From Cladopsammia gracilis (lineage: Eukaryota; Cnidaria; Anthozoa; Scleractinia; Dendrophylliidae), in the NCBI GenBank assembly GCA_022457155.1, contig JAJGOT010000572.1, positions 55,001-119,000 of the forward strand: a stretch of 64,000 nt of DNA. Direction: 5' to 3'. This document shows positions 11,444 through 23,880 of the stretch, piece after piece. Positions within the stretch are counted from its first letter, which is position 1; every line of letters starts with the position of its first letter. A program made the position numbers and the translations under genes. The notes beneath the pieces are model-generated. The model had not been told where the DNA came from. It was given only the letters and a program-made list of their open reading frames with translations, and did not search any database.

Positions 11444-11746
11444 AACTAACATATCTGTTGAAGAAAACGTGGCAAATGGCACTGTCATATTCCAAGTAAA
11501 AGCCACTGATGCAGACCATGGCAACAACTCCATCATAACTTACTCTTTGCTGCCAAGTGAGTATGGGGAAAAGTTTTCCATTCATGCTTCATCCGGGAAT
11601 ATTACTGTCATTGGAAACCTGGATCGTGAGAACACGAGTGAAGTGACTCTAGGTATCCAAGCAACGGATGGAAAGTTTTCAATAACCACCGAGATATTCG
11701 TCATCATAACTGATGTCAATGACAATCCACCGGTATTCACCAGCAG
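11444..11746 (+). CDS. Host gene 1: cadherin repeat exon, copy 2
   Basis: Another 303-nt phase 2/2 exon with all cadherin calcium motifs (VEEN, DAD, LDRE, DVNDNPPVF). It differs from copy 1 by a few residues, including DADHGNN, SIHASSG (His for Asp) and LGIQATDGKFSITTE. The acceptor is GATAACAG and the donor GTAAGA. The Asp-to-His change is in a loop and does not remove a calcium ligand of the standard set. Confidence 0.87.
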
Positions 11747-11949
11747 GTAAGATACGAACAAAAACGAAATAGTTTTCGTTCGTTGAAGTTCAATGCGCTG
11801 TTGCGATTTCTATCAAGGTTTGCTCGCCACAACAAGAAGGTTGATGTCAGGAGCAAAACAAGAGCAAAGAACTTAATATTGCAGGATGCAGCAGGCATTG
11901 CATGATTTACAACAACTAACACGTCTTTTTCTAAGTACCATGCTTTTCA

Positions 11950-13092
11950 CCATGGGGAGGAATATATTAAATGGATGACGCCATAGCTTATTGTCTCTGT
12001 CTCATGAATAAAATGCGAAGGATTTCAATTAGAGTGCAGAGGAACACATTAACTCGGTGACGTCATAGGCTATTGAATTAGACTCATGAATAAAATACGG
12101 AGGATTCTCATTAACGTGCCTATTAACTTGATCTCATAAATAAAATGAGGTAGAATCTCATTAATTTGCGGTGGAATACATTAACGTCAATGACGTCATA
12201 AGCTATTTGTCTTCATCTCATTAGCGTAGGGTACGTGATTTTAACATTGATTTGACGTGATTTTCAACATCTACAAAAGTCATTACAGTGGAATAACGTT
12301 CAATCATATTCCTGTAACGCCAAGTTCGATCCCTCCTCCTCCTCTTCTAGATGTCGAGAGATTGAAATAAAATCTTTTCACTGAAAATCTGCGTGTTGAT
12401 ATTAGTCTGTTCGCACTATAATTAAAATACTCAATTTTGGCGCCAACAATCAGTGAACCGAAGACAAAACTTTTCTATTGTGTAACAACTTTATTTTTAC
12501 CCATACAATCGAACGAATGAATTTACATGAAATGAAATTAAACAATGCCTGTCTGCAATGGATAATTTATGCAATGGATAATTTATGCGCTTGCAACGGT
12601 TCAGTGCTTTTCATTGATATGTATAAGAAATGAGTCGGCGGCTGGTAAACCTAAAAAAAAAGACAATTATATCATCATATTTTAATGAAATTCCCCCACA
12701 TTTTATTCATGAGATGAAGACAATAGCTTATGACATCATCGACGCTTATGTATTCCACCGTAAATTAATGAGATTCCACCGTATTTTATTCATGAGATCA
12801 AGCTAATAGGCACGTTAATGAGAATCCTCCGCATTTTATTCATGAGATCATGTTAATGAGCACGTTAATGAGATTCCACTACATTTTATTCATGAGGTCA
12901 AGTTAATAGGCACGTTAATGAGAATCCTCCCCGTTTTATTCGTGAGTCTTATTCAATAGCCTATGACGTCTCCGAGTTAATGTATTCCTCCGCACTTTAA
13001 TGAGAATTCTGTGCATTTTATTCATAAGACAGAGACAATAGCCTATGATGTCATCCATTTAATGTATTCCTCCCTACGCTAATAAGATTCCT
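11950..13092. mobile_element. Foldback element with tandem arms
   Basis: The left arm (about 11950-12235) carries repeated units with CTCATGAATAAAATGCGGAGGATT and GTGACGTCATAGGCTATTG. The right arm (about 12695-13090) carries the same units as reverse complements, such as CATTTTATTCATGAGATCAA. The tips AGGAATATATTAAATGGATGACGCCAT and ATGTCATCCATTTAATGTATTCCTCC are inverted copies. The middle has no gene. Several units contain TGACGTCA, a CRE-like palindrome. Confidence 0.65.
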
Positions 13093-13109
13093 CGCAAAAA
13101 AATCCGGAC

Positions 13110-14280
13110 TAACCGGTGCGCCCTATACTACATGTCTCACAACCGTCGATAACCGCACACTAGAATCCCTCGTATATATCTGCTATCACTCTCACCATCT
13201 TGCTTGGTATCCCGTAGTCCTTCATGATGTTCCTCAGACTTTTTCCTGTGTACTGAATCAAACACTTTTTTAAAATCTACAAAGTGCGTGTATAGTGCGG
13301 CTCTCCACTCGTTCGACTGCTCTAAGAACTTCTCTTTGTTCTGAATCCAGCCTGTTCCTTTCGAAGCTTCTTGTTACAGGTCAAATTTGATTTCTGGTAA
13401 ATTTTGATTTTCCTTTGTTTGATATTCATTATCATATATTAGCATAGATAATGAAACCATTCGCACTGCAGAAATCGCATAGTCTCTCTCCGTTGTTATT
13501 CTTGATTCGACACCACGTCTCCCCATTACTTCATCCCTGCTCCTGTTCTGTTTAGGTGTCCTGTAGTTGGTTGTAGAATTCATCCCTTATCTGTCGCGTC
13601 GTTTGTTGGCTCATATGGTTGTATTACCGTCAGCTTTTTGTTTTTCGAGTAGAACCACGCCTTCATGATTTCTTTGCTGATCAGCGTTTATTTCATCAAG
13701 GCTCTCTTTGCTCTTGTGTTCATCATTATGGCTACTCCTCCTTGTTCCACCTCGTCATCCCCTACAAACATCACTGTCTCGCCACTTTGGTTTACTGTTA
13801 TCGAACCCATCCCCTTCCACCTGCTCTCACTTATTCCTAGCACTTCAATTACATACTCCCTCATTTCCTTGTGCTGTTCTTGTCGGCTCCGCCATGGTCC
13901 TTACATTCCAACAGCCAATGTTTGTCTGTTGTTTGGTGGCTATTATGGGGTCCATCAGCCTTTGAGATTCCTGCAGGCTTTGACCCAAGAACGTCATGTC
14001 AGCCTCAACAGCAGCACCCCTAGTTTGGGTTGTATCATTGTCAACGCTTTCGGTTTCTGTAACAGTAGCCTTTTTACGGGGCAGGGTTGTTAGCCCTGCA
14101 CCAACCCCCAGCCCAGAGGACCAGTGGATCGCACTTAGTCTGGCCCTTTCCCTTCAATCTATCCAGCTTGGGTCAATTTGGTGAACCTACCAGGAGACTA
14201 AACTCCCGCGGCATAGCTCTTAGGGTAACTGGGACACGCAAGCCCCCGACCACAACAAGATGGCGATTTACCGGGGAGTT
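13110..14280 (-). mobile_element. Decayed non-LTR retrotransposon fragment
   Basis: On the minus strand, about 13292-13120 encodes THFVDFKKVFDSV and, after a frameshift, IMKDYGIPSKMVRVIADIYEGF. This is the fingers/palm part of a LINE reverse transcriptase of the RTE/jockey sort, and it is broken further by a stop codon. The adjoining 13380-14280 stretch is probably upstream sequence of the same element; its end near 14050-14280 holds GTCGGGGGCTTGCGTGTCCC on the minus strand. It is inserted just upstream of cadherin exon copy 3. Confidence 0.55.
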
Positions 14281-14391
14281 TTTTACCCGTGCTTGTCACA
14301 AAGTCAGAATAAAGTTTACTTCAGCTAAAAAACAACAGTATGTTTGTGGAGTAAAGGGTTTTTTACTTTCTTATTTCACTTTTTATTTTAG

Positions 14392-14694
14392 AACTAACAT
14401 ATCTGTTCAGGAAAACGTGGCAAATGGCACTGTCATATTCCAAGTAAAAGCTACTGATGCAGACTATGGCAACAACGCCATCATAACTTACTATTTGCTG
14501 CCAAGTGAGTATGGGGAAAAGTTTTCCATTGATGCTTCATCCGGGAACATTACTGTCATTGGAAACCTGGATCGTGAGAACACGAGTGAAGTGACTCTAC
14601 GTATCCAAGCAACGGATGGAAAGTTTTCAATAACCACCGAGATATTCGTCATCATAACTGATGTCAATGACAATCCACCGGTATTCACCAGCAG
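14392..14694 (+). CDS. Host gene 1: cadherin repeat exon, copy 3
   Basis: 303 nt, phase 2/2, with a TTTTAG acceptor and GTAAGA donor. It carries the cadherin signatures, with VQEN in place of VEEN at the start and NAIITYYLLPS in place of NSIITYSLLPS. The glutamate of VEEN that serves as a calcium ligand is retained. Upstream intron sequence (AAAGTCAGAATAAAGTTTAC) is shared with copies 1 and 5. Confidence 0.87.
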
Positions 14695-14934
14695 GTAAGA
14701 TACGATCATAGTACTTATAAATAACCTTTTGCAATTTTGAATGTACTCATTTTTAACACATGAATACACGAAGCGTAAAACGAGTTTTAGCGATGTGTTG
14801 ACGTCTGGCAAATTTTCTGTCGATCAGCTGTAAAGGTGTATTTGTATTTCCACCGACCAGTGCATAAGGTTTGGAGCTCTGGAAAATTAAAACCCGGACT
14901 TAGAAAAACGCTACATCATGGTAAATGTTTTTAA

Positions 14935-16068
14935 GGTGGCTCGAAGTAGTTTTTTTTGGGTCACACTTCCCTTTTTGAATACGCTTATACACAATCTTAC
15001 TTTAGCTCAATAAATCTGAATTTCATACCAGATATTAGGCTTGGATGAAAATTTTGGATGATGCTCTTTTTATGCTAATCAGCGTTTCCATAGCAACGGT
15101 AAACAAATATGGCGAAAAACAGTTTTTCCTAAATATCTTTCGATTTTGGGGCTACCCGTGACAAGCGAATAAATGCGCTATAAACTACACATCGTTGCAC
15201 ACAAAATGGGAAAATTTCAAACAAATTAAACTGTTCGATTTTGAGTAAATTGCAAAAACATTTTTTAACATGTGTTTTTCATGTTTGAAATTTAAGGAAT
15301 TTGTCACCGAGCGCTCGTGTGAAATAAACATGCGATGTCACACTCGTTGTACTGGATTTTCATCCCGAGGTCGCTGCTTTCGTACTCGAACTTCAACGGT
15401 TCTTTTCGGGATGTTCCGCTGAATCAATTGGACTGAAGCTTGGAAATATTATTGCCTATATATTTAAAAACATACTGGGAAGATATCAAACATCTTCATT
15501 TGTTAATTTTGAATTTATATGCAAATGCGCTTGAAACTTTTAAAGAGTGAAAACGTCAAGCAAAACTGCATTTGAATGAAAAGCTCGATCTCTTTATTGC
15601 CGAGGAGTTAGTCAGAGCTACTTGCAGGGAGTAATATTTTAAATCCAACGAAACTTTCTGTGGCAATTTAATGATAATTTGTGAGACCTATGAAATGTTT
15701 TGACCGCTTATATTTCAAACATGAAAAACACATGTTAAAAAATGTTTTTGCAATTTACTCAAAATCGAACAGTTTAATTTGTTTGAAATTTTCCCATTTT
15801 GTGTGCAACGATGTGTAGTTTATAGCGCATTTATTCGCTTGTCACGGGTAGCCCCAAAATCGAAAGATATTTAGGAAAAACTGTTTTTCGCCATATTTGT
15901 TTACCGTTGCTATGGAAACGCTGATTAGCATAAAAAGAGAATCATCCAAAACTTTCATCCAAGCCTAATATCTGGTATGAAATTCAGATTTATTGAGCTA
16001 AAGTAAGATTATGTATAAGCGTATTCAAAAAGGGAAGTGTGACCCAAAAAAAACTACTTCGAGCCACC
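14935..16068. mobile_element. Foldback MITE with TTAA target duplication
   Basis: The element starts GGTGGCTCGAAGTAGTTTTT and ends with the exact inverse, flanked by TTAA on both sides. The arms are about 355 bp (14935-15290 and 15711-16068) and nearly identical. Introns of copies 1 and 4 show the uninterrupted target (GATTTTAAATGT at about 5548 and 17298). TTAA duplication is the hallmark of piggyBac-type transposition. The spacer has no supportable gene. Confidence 0.8.
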
Positions 16069-16777
16069 TTAATGTGTGAAGTTTCGCTGCCATTAGTAAT
16101 AGTTCAAATAAACCAAATTTTGTTTCGATGACGATGAATTAAAAAAACATGTCTTAGCGTGATACAACTGGGTGACGCAATGTTTTAAATTTCTTTACTC
16201 GGAAATTCTTTGACTTCAAACTATATAAAATTGAAACCGATCTGCCGACTTCAAATGGATTTTTCAAGACTTGTTGTTGTTAAATAAAATTGTAGTTGTT
16301 GTTGTTGTTAAAAACGCTACATCACGGTAAATGTTGTTCCTGCGAGGGAACTCTCGGGTTCGGGGCATAAACCAAATCTTGTTTCGAAAACGGGGATTAA
16401 AAACCATGTCTTAGGGTGACAGAAAAAAGCATTGTTTGAAATAAGAAGCTGAATGCCAAAGTAAACTGCATTCAATCCTTGTTATATACGCACAGGTAGT
16501 CGCCATCTGAGATGGAATGTTTTTAACCAGTATCTATGCTCTTGGTGAAGGCGCGTCGGTTAAGGCGTTAGCCTGGTCTCGGCTATCGTATACATATTTT
16601 CCCAAGGGATACCTAAAAAAATTAATGAGGTAACCCTGTGATGAAATAGCATTCCAGTTAGTTTCAGTAGTCCTAGTTTAGTCAATCTCCGGCGCTGTGA
16701 GAAGCCTGTGGCTCGCACGGTTTATGTGTTTTTCTGGTTGAAAGGTTTACAGTTTTCTAATTCACTTTTGACTATAG

Positions 16778-17080
16778 AACTAACATATCTGTTGAGGAAA
16801 ACGTGGCAAATGGCACTGTCATATTCCAAGTAAAAGCCACCGATGCAGACTATGGCAACAACTCCATTATAACTTACTCTTTGCTGCCAAGTGAGTATGG
16901 GGAAAAGTTTTCCATTGATGCTTCATCCGGGAACATTACTGTCATTGGAAACCTGGATCGTGAGAACACGTGTGAAGTGATTCTACGTATCAACGCAACG
17001 GATGGAAAGTTTTCAATAACCACCGAGATATTCGTCATCATAACTGATGTCAATGACAATCCACCGGTATTCACCAGCAG
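16778..17080 (+). CDS. Host gene 1: cadherin repeat exon, copy 4
   Basis: 303 nt, phase 2/2, with an ACTATAG acceptor and GTAAGA donor. All calcium motifs are present. It differs from the others by RENTCEVILRIN, where Ser is replaced by Cys, giving the only cysteine in the five single-repeat exons. The 26.8-kb intron that follows contains the nested transposon stack. Confidence 0.87.
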
Positions 17081-17755
17081 GTAAGATACGATCATCGTAC
17101 TTAAATTTTTTGGTAATTTTGAAAGTAATCCTTTTTAATTCATGAATATTCGAAGTTGAACGAACTATAGTAGACTGCTGTAAACGTATTTTGGTAATTC
17201 CGTTGACCGGTGCCTAAGGCTTCAAGCCCTGGAAAGTTTAAATCGATCTGTGGACTTATGACTTAGGAAAACGCTACAGCACGGAACATGTTGATTTTAA
17301 ATGTGTGAAGTTTCGCTGACATTAATTTGTAAAAGTTGAACTGTACCAATTTTTGTTTCGAATCAAAAAAACATGTCTTAGCGTGACACAAATACGTATT
17401 GTTTGAAATGAGAGAAGCTGGATGATGTTTAAATTGTTTTAAATTTGTTTACTGGTCAATTCTTTGACTGCTCTGTGAAACAACAAAGAGCTTAGACCGA
17501 GTTTTGCTTCTAGTTTAGGCTTCTCTCGCATGACGCATTTGAAGGGCTTATTTTTTCTCAGTCTACATTTGCAAATTTGGAAGCGATGACAGGATACCCG
17601 CTGTTTGTAATAAAAGTGATTGGTGGATGACAATGTGCGGAGATTCTAAACTTATCAATTATTTGTTTTGTGATAGCTTTTGCGTGTCGGATATCAGAAA
17701 ACACTTCAGACAAACAACAAAAGGCTTGTCCATTTACATGCAATGAGGACTGTTA
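17081..17755. other. Intron segment duplicated from 4897-5965
   Basis: Blocks such as AAGGCTTCAAGCCCTGGAAAG and TTGGAAGCGATGACAGGATA match the intron after copy 1. No gene. Confidence 0.6.
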
Positions 17756-17958
17756 CAGTGCAACTACCTCAACTGGGGCCACCCGAGGACTTTCAGCCAA
17801 TCAGAGACCGACCCTTAAACAAAGAATTGGGCATGCGGACCTCACGGGAAACTGTATCATTTTTTCGAAAGAAATTTGCCTTCATATAACCAAATTTATG
17901 ACGGTTTGTTCAATTTTCACCCGTTAATGTTCCCTTCCCGAAAACAGAGGTCAAAATT

Positions 17959-18309
17959 ATGTCTGTTCAGCTCAGAATCAATCAGGCTGGTGGACTTTTC
18001 GATAACGGGAGAAATTTGCCTCACTTTATTCGCGAAAGGGTATTGGATCTGCATCACAATGGGGCATCTCAGCGCCAGATTGCTCAAGAACTTGGAACCA
18101 GCCGTCATTTTGTTCAAAATGTCTTACGTGACTACGATTTCACCAACTCGTGTTTTCATGCTCCAAAAGGTCACAGAGGGCGCACCGTTCTCACGCGAAA
18201 AGCAGTTGAATGCATTGAAATTGAAAAACTTTGTAAACCAAAAATAAAAAAAGATCCTTTCATCGACAACGAAGTTTTTTACGGAAAAATTGGAACCCTC
18301 AACATGTAG
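17959..18309 (+). pseudogene. Transposase N-terminus with Pax-like paired domain
   Basis: The frame encodes INQAGGLFDNGRNLPHFIRE followed by a helix-turn-helix containing ASQRQIAQELGTSRHFVQNV. The INQ-GG-F-NGR-LP beta-hairpin followed by three helices is the layout of the PAI subdomain of Pax proteins, and of the Tc1-type transposases thought to be their ancestors. A GRP-like linker is represented by GHRGRTVLT. After about 95 residues the similarity stops and the frame closes. No DDE catalytic domain is readable downstream, so the gene is dead. A host Pax gene is unlikely because the sequence sits inside TIRs. Confidence 0.7.
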
Positions 18310-18679
18310 TTTAGAGAAATTCATTCGGGAAATGAAATCGTCACGCAACATTGAGCGGCTTTCCTGCGATTGACCCTGCTATTTTTTCTCTTCGATTGCT
18401 ATAAAACTATTTCTACAGAAATGGAAATATAACGCTTCTTATTTCGAACGAGAAGTTTACGAATTTCATACAGTAACGACATATTGAAAAATCCCGTATA
18501 GCCAAAAACCGAAATCTGAACACTTGTCTTGTTGACATAAAACGAACATCCCAGCCGCTTACCAGGATGATTTTTCCCGATACGCAAGCGCTTCCGATAA
18601 CGGGATACTTGTTTCTCTTTGTGTTCTGCAACTGAATTTTTTAGATCCAGATCGAAAATAATTTCTTGTTGTAGAAGTA

Positions 18680-18815
18680 CAGTGGAATCCCGATTTTCCA
18701 AATACTCGATTTTTCGAAACTTCCGATTATTCGAACCAAAACTCGTTTCCCTTGGATTTGATTTCAGTCGATACCACCTTCGATTTTGGAGGTTTGAAAA
18801 ATCGGGATTCCACTG
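18680..18815. mobile_element. Small mariner/pogo-type MITE, copy 1
   Basis: 136 bp with inverted ends CAGTGGAATCCCGATTTT and AAAAATCGGGATTCCACTG, flanked by TA. It is nested inside the 17756-18992 transposon. A second copy is at 42841. Confidence 0.85.
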
Positions 18816-18992
18816 TAAAATCAATAGCTTTTGCAATTTAGCCGTAAAGAAAACGCGCAAAGTTTTCGAAGACGGCCAGAAATTTAGGATCGAAATTAAC
18901 TAATCAAAAAATGATACAGTTTCCCTGATTGGCTGAAAGTTGGCTGATTGGCTGAAAGTCCTCGGGTGGCCCCGGTTGAGGTAGTTTCACTG

Positions 18993-20100
18993 TAAAACAC
19001 AGATAACAAAGCTACGACAGGAGTCAAATAAACCGACCTTTGATTGAGGGGAAATTCCCGTACAATTATTTTTGTGTGTTATATATTTGCAAAACTAACG
19101 AAAGCTTTATGTAAAACGTCCTGTCGCTATGATATTTTGGGTGAAGAATCTTCTATTTATAGCGTTTCGTATTCACAAGTTGGCTCATAGGAGCCTTTGA
19201 TTTGCTCTTTCTACGTATCTACGTTATAGTGGTGAATTTGCAGTGGTGCTGCTGTAAAGCGTTTTGGAGGCAGTTTTTGTGCTCATGGAAACGCGGTGGT
19301 GTTACTTTAGAATTGATTAAGGTGGCTGAACACAGTTTTACTGTACCCATGCGTCATTCATTGTCATTTTAAAACCACTAACGTCTGGGCACCCAAAATT
19401 GGCGAGGCATAAGATTAAGTAACAAGCTTTATATTTTGATATTTTTGTCGAGCTTTTAGGGTGTTGCCATGGCAACACGGTGGATTGTAAATCAACCTGC
19501 AATATTTGGTTTCGTTTATTTTCAGAAAATCTAGTCGTTAGATTTTGTCCATCATTTGTCTCCAGTAAACTCGTAAAAACATTCGCGTGTTAACACTAGT
19601 CTCATGTAATTTTGACAGAGGGATCTTCCGTAATTTGTGGTTTAATATGTTTACGTTTTGTAAAACTCTCCTCTGTTAGATTTCAAATTTTTGATGGCAG
19701 GTGAGCTCGGCATATTCGGAACTATTATTGTGCCAAATTTCGTGAAATGCTAACAAGTGGTTCCGTAGAAATCATCACGTTTCCGAGGAAAGTCGCTAAA
19801 ACATCCAGTCACAATTTTTTGGTCAACTGCGCATGCGTTGCATTTGACTGGGTTCTCGATCCAAAGACAAAAACGACCAAAAAGGCAGTGTATTTCTTCA
19901 ATGGTTCTATAAATTATCTATTGATTCAACAAACATTTTTACGAACAACAAATTGTTTGATTTTAAGACGAAAAACAATACTTTCGCGATCCACACTGAG
20001 CAAAAAAAAAATGATCACTGAATAGGCTCCACGTTTGTTTTTCTCAAAACTCTGCACGTGCTGACTCACGTAAGCAGCTGAAATTGACACTCAAAAACAG
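18993..20100. other. Intron, paralogous to 5970-6060 and 7010-7230, then MITE end
   Basis: Up to about 19316 this matches the first intron. From 19317, TTAAGGTGGCTGAACACAG marks the left end of a TTAA-type MITE missing from the other copy; its right end is not clear. No gene seen in 19317-20090. Confidence 0.5.
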
Positions 20101-22797
20101 GACAACTATTTTGATTTTTAAACAAGACATGTTTCGATGGATCTTCGATCATCGTCAGTTGCAAATGAGCCACAAAGAAGTTACAAAAATTTTATAATGA
20201 GGCTATCACAGCAATAACAAAAGCAAATATTTACAAACAATTGCAAAGAATTTGAACTAATTACCAAAGAAAACAAAGAGGCGTGACAAAAGTGAAAAAA
20301 GTGAAAAAATGTTACAACACTGGAATAAATTAAACCGAAAGAGTTAAATTAACATGAGAAGTTGCCTTTATTTTATTAACAACAATTTATTAACAACAAC
20401 AACAACAATTTATTCAACAAGAAAGAACAACAACAATGTATTTTTAGTATAATAATGAAAGAGTTGACTGATTTGTTTGCCCTGCAAATAGCTGGAAAGC
20501 TAATCGGGGCGCGGCAAAACAAGTACATGAAAAATACAAATATCTACAAAATCAAAAACCTTATACTATTGAAAAGCCTTGCAGATTGCACATAATAATG
20601 AAAGTAGGTTGTTCCCAAAGTAGGTTGTTCCCATAATAATGAAAGTAGGTTGTTCCCAGTGAATATGTAGTGCTTTTTTATCTTAACTTGATATTTGGTG
20701 GTGCAATGATCTAGAATTGAAAAACAAATATCGGAACACAACCTGCGACATTCTTCGGATTGTTGTAGATGTTGGAATATGTGAGAGGACCCGTCCCTAA
20801 TTAAATGCTCGCGCATGCGTGTCGAGAGGTGTCAGCTAGTTTCACCAACGTAACAAGCACTACACCTTGCACAAGAAAACCTGTAGACAACGCGTGAGGA
20901 CAGGGTCTTTCACACTGAACATGTTGCGGATTTTGAAATAGGAAAAAAACTAACTTAATGTCAACATTGTTAAAATAACGTCTTAGTAGTTTACGTATTC
21001 TATTCTGGGCTACATTGGAAAAGGGGCCTACATAAGGTAGTTTGTAGTACACCTTTTGCTGTTCATTACGAGAAAATACGCATTCCTTTGCGTGAACTGT
21101 CGCCAAAAAACAAACGTTTGCGCGTAACACAGATTCAATAACGATTTTTGCATTTTAATCAACATTCAGTTACATTTTTGGGCATTCTTTTGCGTCATTC
21201 GGCAAACAAAAGTCGGTTGAGACAATCGATAAACATTGAAGTGCAAAAAACATTTATTAACAAATTTTATCACACTGTCTGAATAGCGTTCCTGGACCGC
21301 GTTGTAGTGCGGATAAGACAAATATTAATGCGCTTGTACAAACAATTAAGGTGGCTCGACAGGATTTTTTGTGGGCGATACTCCCCAAGTTTGAGCATTA
21401 ACTACGACTCCATTAACAATGTTATGGAAAACGATCACCACAGCTATAATAGACAAAGTTGAAAATTTGTTAAGACCAGTGTGAAATTAACATCGGAGTT
21501 GCCATAGCAACGTAATGACGCCATGACGTTTTTTACTTGCCGTCGTATTTCTCGGCACCAGGAGGTTTCCTCGGTAATCGCTTAATGGAGCTTAATGTAC
21601 TTCCCATAGCCGCCTCGAATATGGCAAAGATTGAACAAATTCTATGAGAGCGTTTTTGAAATTTTTGGGGATGAAGTTTTGTCGATTACAAATACAGTGA
21701 AAAACATACTATCGACATAATTGGCTAATTTCTAAAGAAAACGATGCGCTTTGGGATTGTATGTTCCATCTCATAGTAGTTTAATTCCATTTAAATCGTG
21801 TTTGAAAAAGTGAGGGGGATTGCTTTGGCCGATTGCGAGAAAGAAGGATTTGATTAACATGCGTTCAGCCGCTCTTTTTGCCATTTTTGTATGTAATTTG
21901 GTCTACGCCTACAAATGTGATGATAATTTGGAAACCGCTTGATAAATTTTCTTTAAAATATGACAATCTCGAGATTAATCATCAATTTATATGGCTTGCA
22001 AGTTTCAAGGACATTGAAAACATGTAAGGCAATAAAATAGGGCCTCCAATGTACCAATTTTTTCCCGCAGATTTCGTGTTTACAAGTGAGCGTCCTCATT
22101 ATTCACGGGTATTGTTTTCTAGTTCCATATGCACGTGCACAACTTTAGCAAAAACTTCATTTGCATCGAACAGAAAGCTCGATTGCTTTCCGAAGAATTT
22201 TCCTAAATATGCTAATAACTGGCTTGAGAATTGTTACAACATTACGCACTAGACGTCATGCTATTACGCTGTAATGCAGCCATGCCGAGGGTCTCTATGT
22301 CCAGAAAACAAAAAGGTATTATTCCACAGAACAACAGAGCAGGATAAAAGTCTAGACCCACGTAATAGCGTGACATCGAGTGCGTAATGTTATTGCAATT
22401 CTCAAGTCAGTTATTACCATGTTTCGGAAAATTCTTCGCAAGGCAATCGAGCGTTCTGTTCGATGCAAATGAGTTTTTTGCTAAAATTGTGCACGTGCAT
22501 ATGAAACTTGAAAACAATACCCGTGAATAATGAGGACGCTCACTTGTAAACACAAAATCTGAAGGAGTAAAATTGGTACATTTGAGGCCTTATTTAATTG
22601 CCTTGCATGTTTTCAATGTCCTTGAAAATTGCAGGCCACATAAATTGATGTTTAATCTCGAGATGGTCAAATTTTAAAAAACATTTATCAAGCGGTTTCC
22701 AAATTATCATCACATTTGTAGGCGTATACCAAATTACATAATATATATATAGATAGGCTTAGCCTAACAGCGTCGCTCTGTGAACAAGCTTAACTAA

Positions 22798-22917
22798 GGC
22801 CCAGTTCAAACGTCGAACTTCACATGTGCCGAACCCAATGCAAATGAGCAAAATCTATTGTTCTTGCTAATTTTCATTAGGTTCGGCACATGTGAAGTTC
22901 GACGTTTGAACTGGGCC
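22798..22917. mobile_element. 120-bp MITE with TAA target duplication
   Basis: GGCCCAGTTCAAACGTCGAA and its inverse end this near-perfect hairpin with arms of about 40 bp. It is flanked by TAA. Copy 1 of R1 at about 8003-8015 reads CTTAACTAAGGTGAAACG, the empty site. A three-base TAA duplication fits a PIF/Harbinger-type MITE. Confidence 0.8.
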
Positions 22918-23880
22918 TAAGGTGAAAGGTCGGAAGCATTAGAATTAAGATTGACGAAGGCTATTTTTCAATTTTAGCAATTCTCTAAAACAGTAAGCTT
23001 ATCACGCGACCGTCTGCACAGTACATTCAGACCGTACAAAAGTTCACAAAAACAACTTTTTCTCCGTCTAGAATAAATAGAACAACTATTTTCCGAATAA
23101 AACACATTTTTTGCTTGTCAGAAATTGCCCGAGAAACTAATTTGAAAATCAAAATTGCAAAAATACACAAACATATTTGCATAAGGCGATGCGATTGAAG
23201 ATAGAACGGTACTATAAAATCAGAGTCTTGTTTTGTTTACATAAAATCGCTTTTCAACCTATGTAATGAATGAACTAACACATAAAAATGGACAACACAA
23301 TCTTCTTTCGAAAAAAATTATTCAAATCTCCATTAATTTATGTTCAAAAGCACTAGAATTAAGATTGACGAAGGCTATTTTTCAATTTTAGCAATTCTCA
23401 AAAACAGTATCACGCGACCGTCTGCACAGTACATTTAGACCGTACAAAAGTTCACAAAAACAACTTTTTCTCCGTCTAGAATAACTAGTACGACAACTTT
23501 CCGAATAAAATACACTTGTTGCTTGTCAAAAATTACCCGAGAAACTGATTTGAAAATCAAAATTGCAAAAAATACACAAACATATTTGCATAATTAAGGT
23601 GACGCGAGTGAAGATAAAACGGTACCATAAAATCAGTGTTGTTTTGTTTACATAAAATCGTTTTTGAACCAATGTAACGAATGAACAAACACATAAAAAT
23701 GGACAACACAATCTTCTTTCGAAAAAATTTGTTCAAATCTCCATTAGTTTATGTTTAAAAGCAAAACGTACCATTCATCGAGGCCGAGCTGATTGTCTTC
23801 GATGAAAGAAATCATGAATTGACAACTGAATTTAAGCACGTTTTATATAACCTAATTATTCAAAATTGAAACCTTTTTAA

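Larger units (their letters stand above)
17756..18992 (+). mobile_element. Tc1/mariner-like transposon, TA target
   Basis: The inverted ends match over about 48 bp: CAGTGCAACTACCTCAACTG and on to CAGCCAATCAG at the left, with the inverse at the right. They are flanked by TA on both sides. The paralogous intron at 5958-5970 reads CTGTTAAAACACAG without the insertion, proving boundaries and TA duplication. The size of 1,237 bp includes a 136-bp nested MITE. It contains a broken transposase gene with a Pax-like N-terminal domain. Confidence 0.85.

Noticed and set aside
13665..14093. 142-codon + strand frame rich in Ser/Leu/Pro
   Set aside because: It lies antisense to a decayed LINE fragment and overlaps two other long frames in the same place; composition is not protein-like.
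16545..16600. tRNA-like GTCGGTTAAGGCGTTAGCC, also at 46495
   Set aside because: The A-box-like part is present but there is no B box or cloverleaf; it is part of the duplicated intron.
18399..18860. 153-codon minus-strand frame in the Tc1/mariner element
   Set aside because: It runs through the nested MITE and shows no transposase motif.
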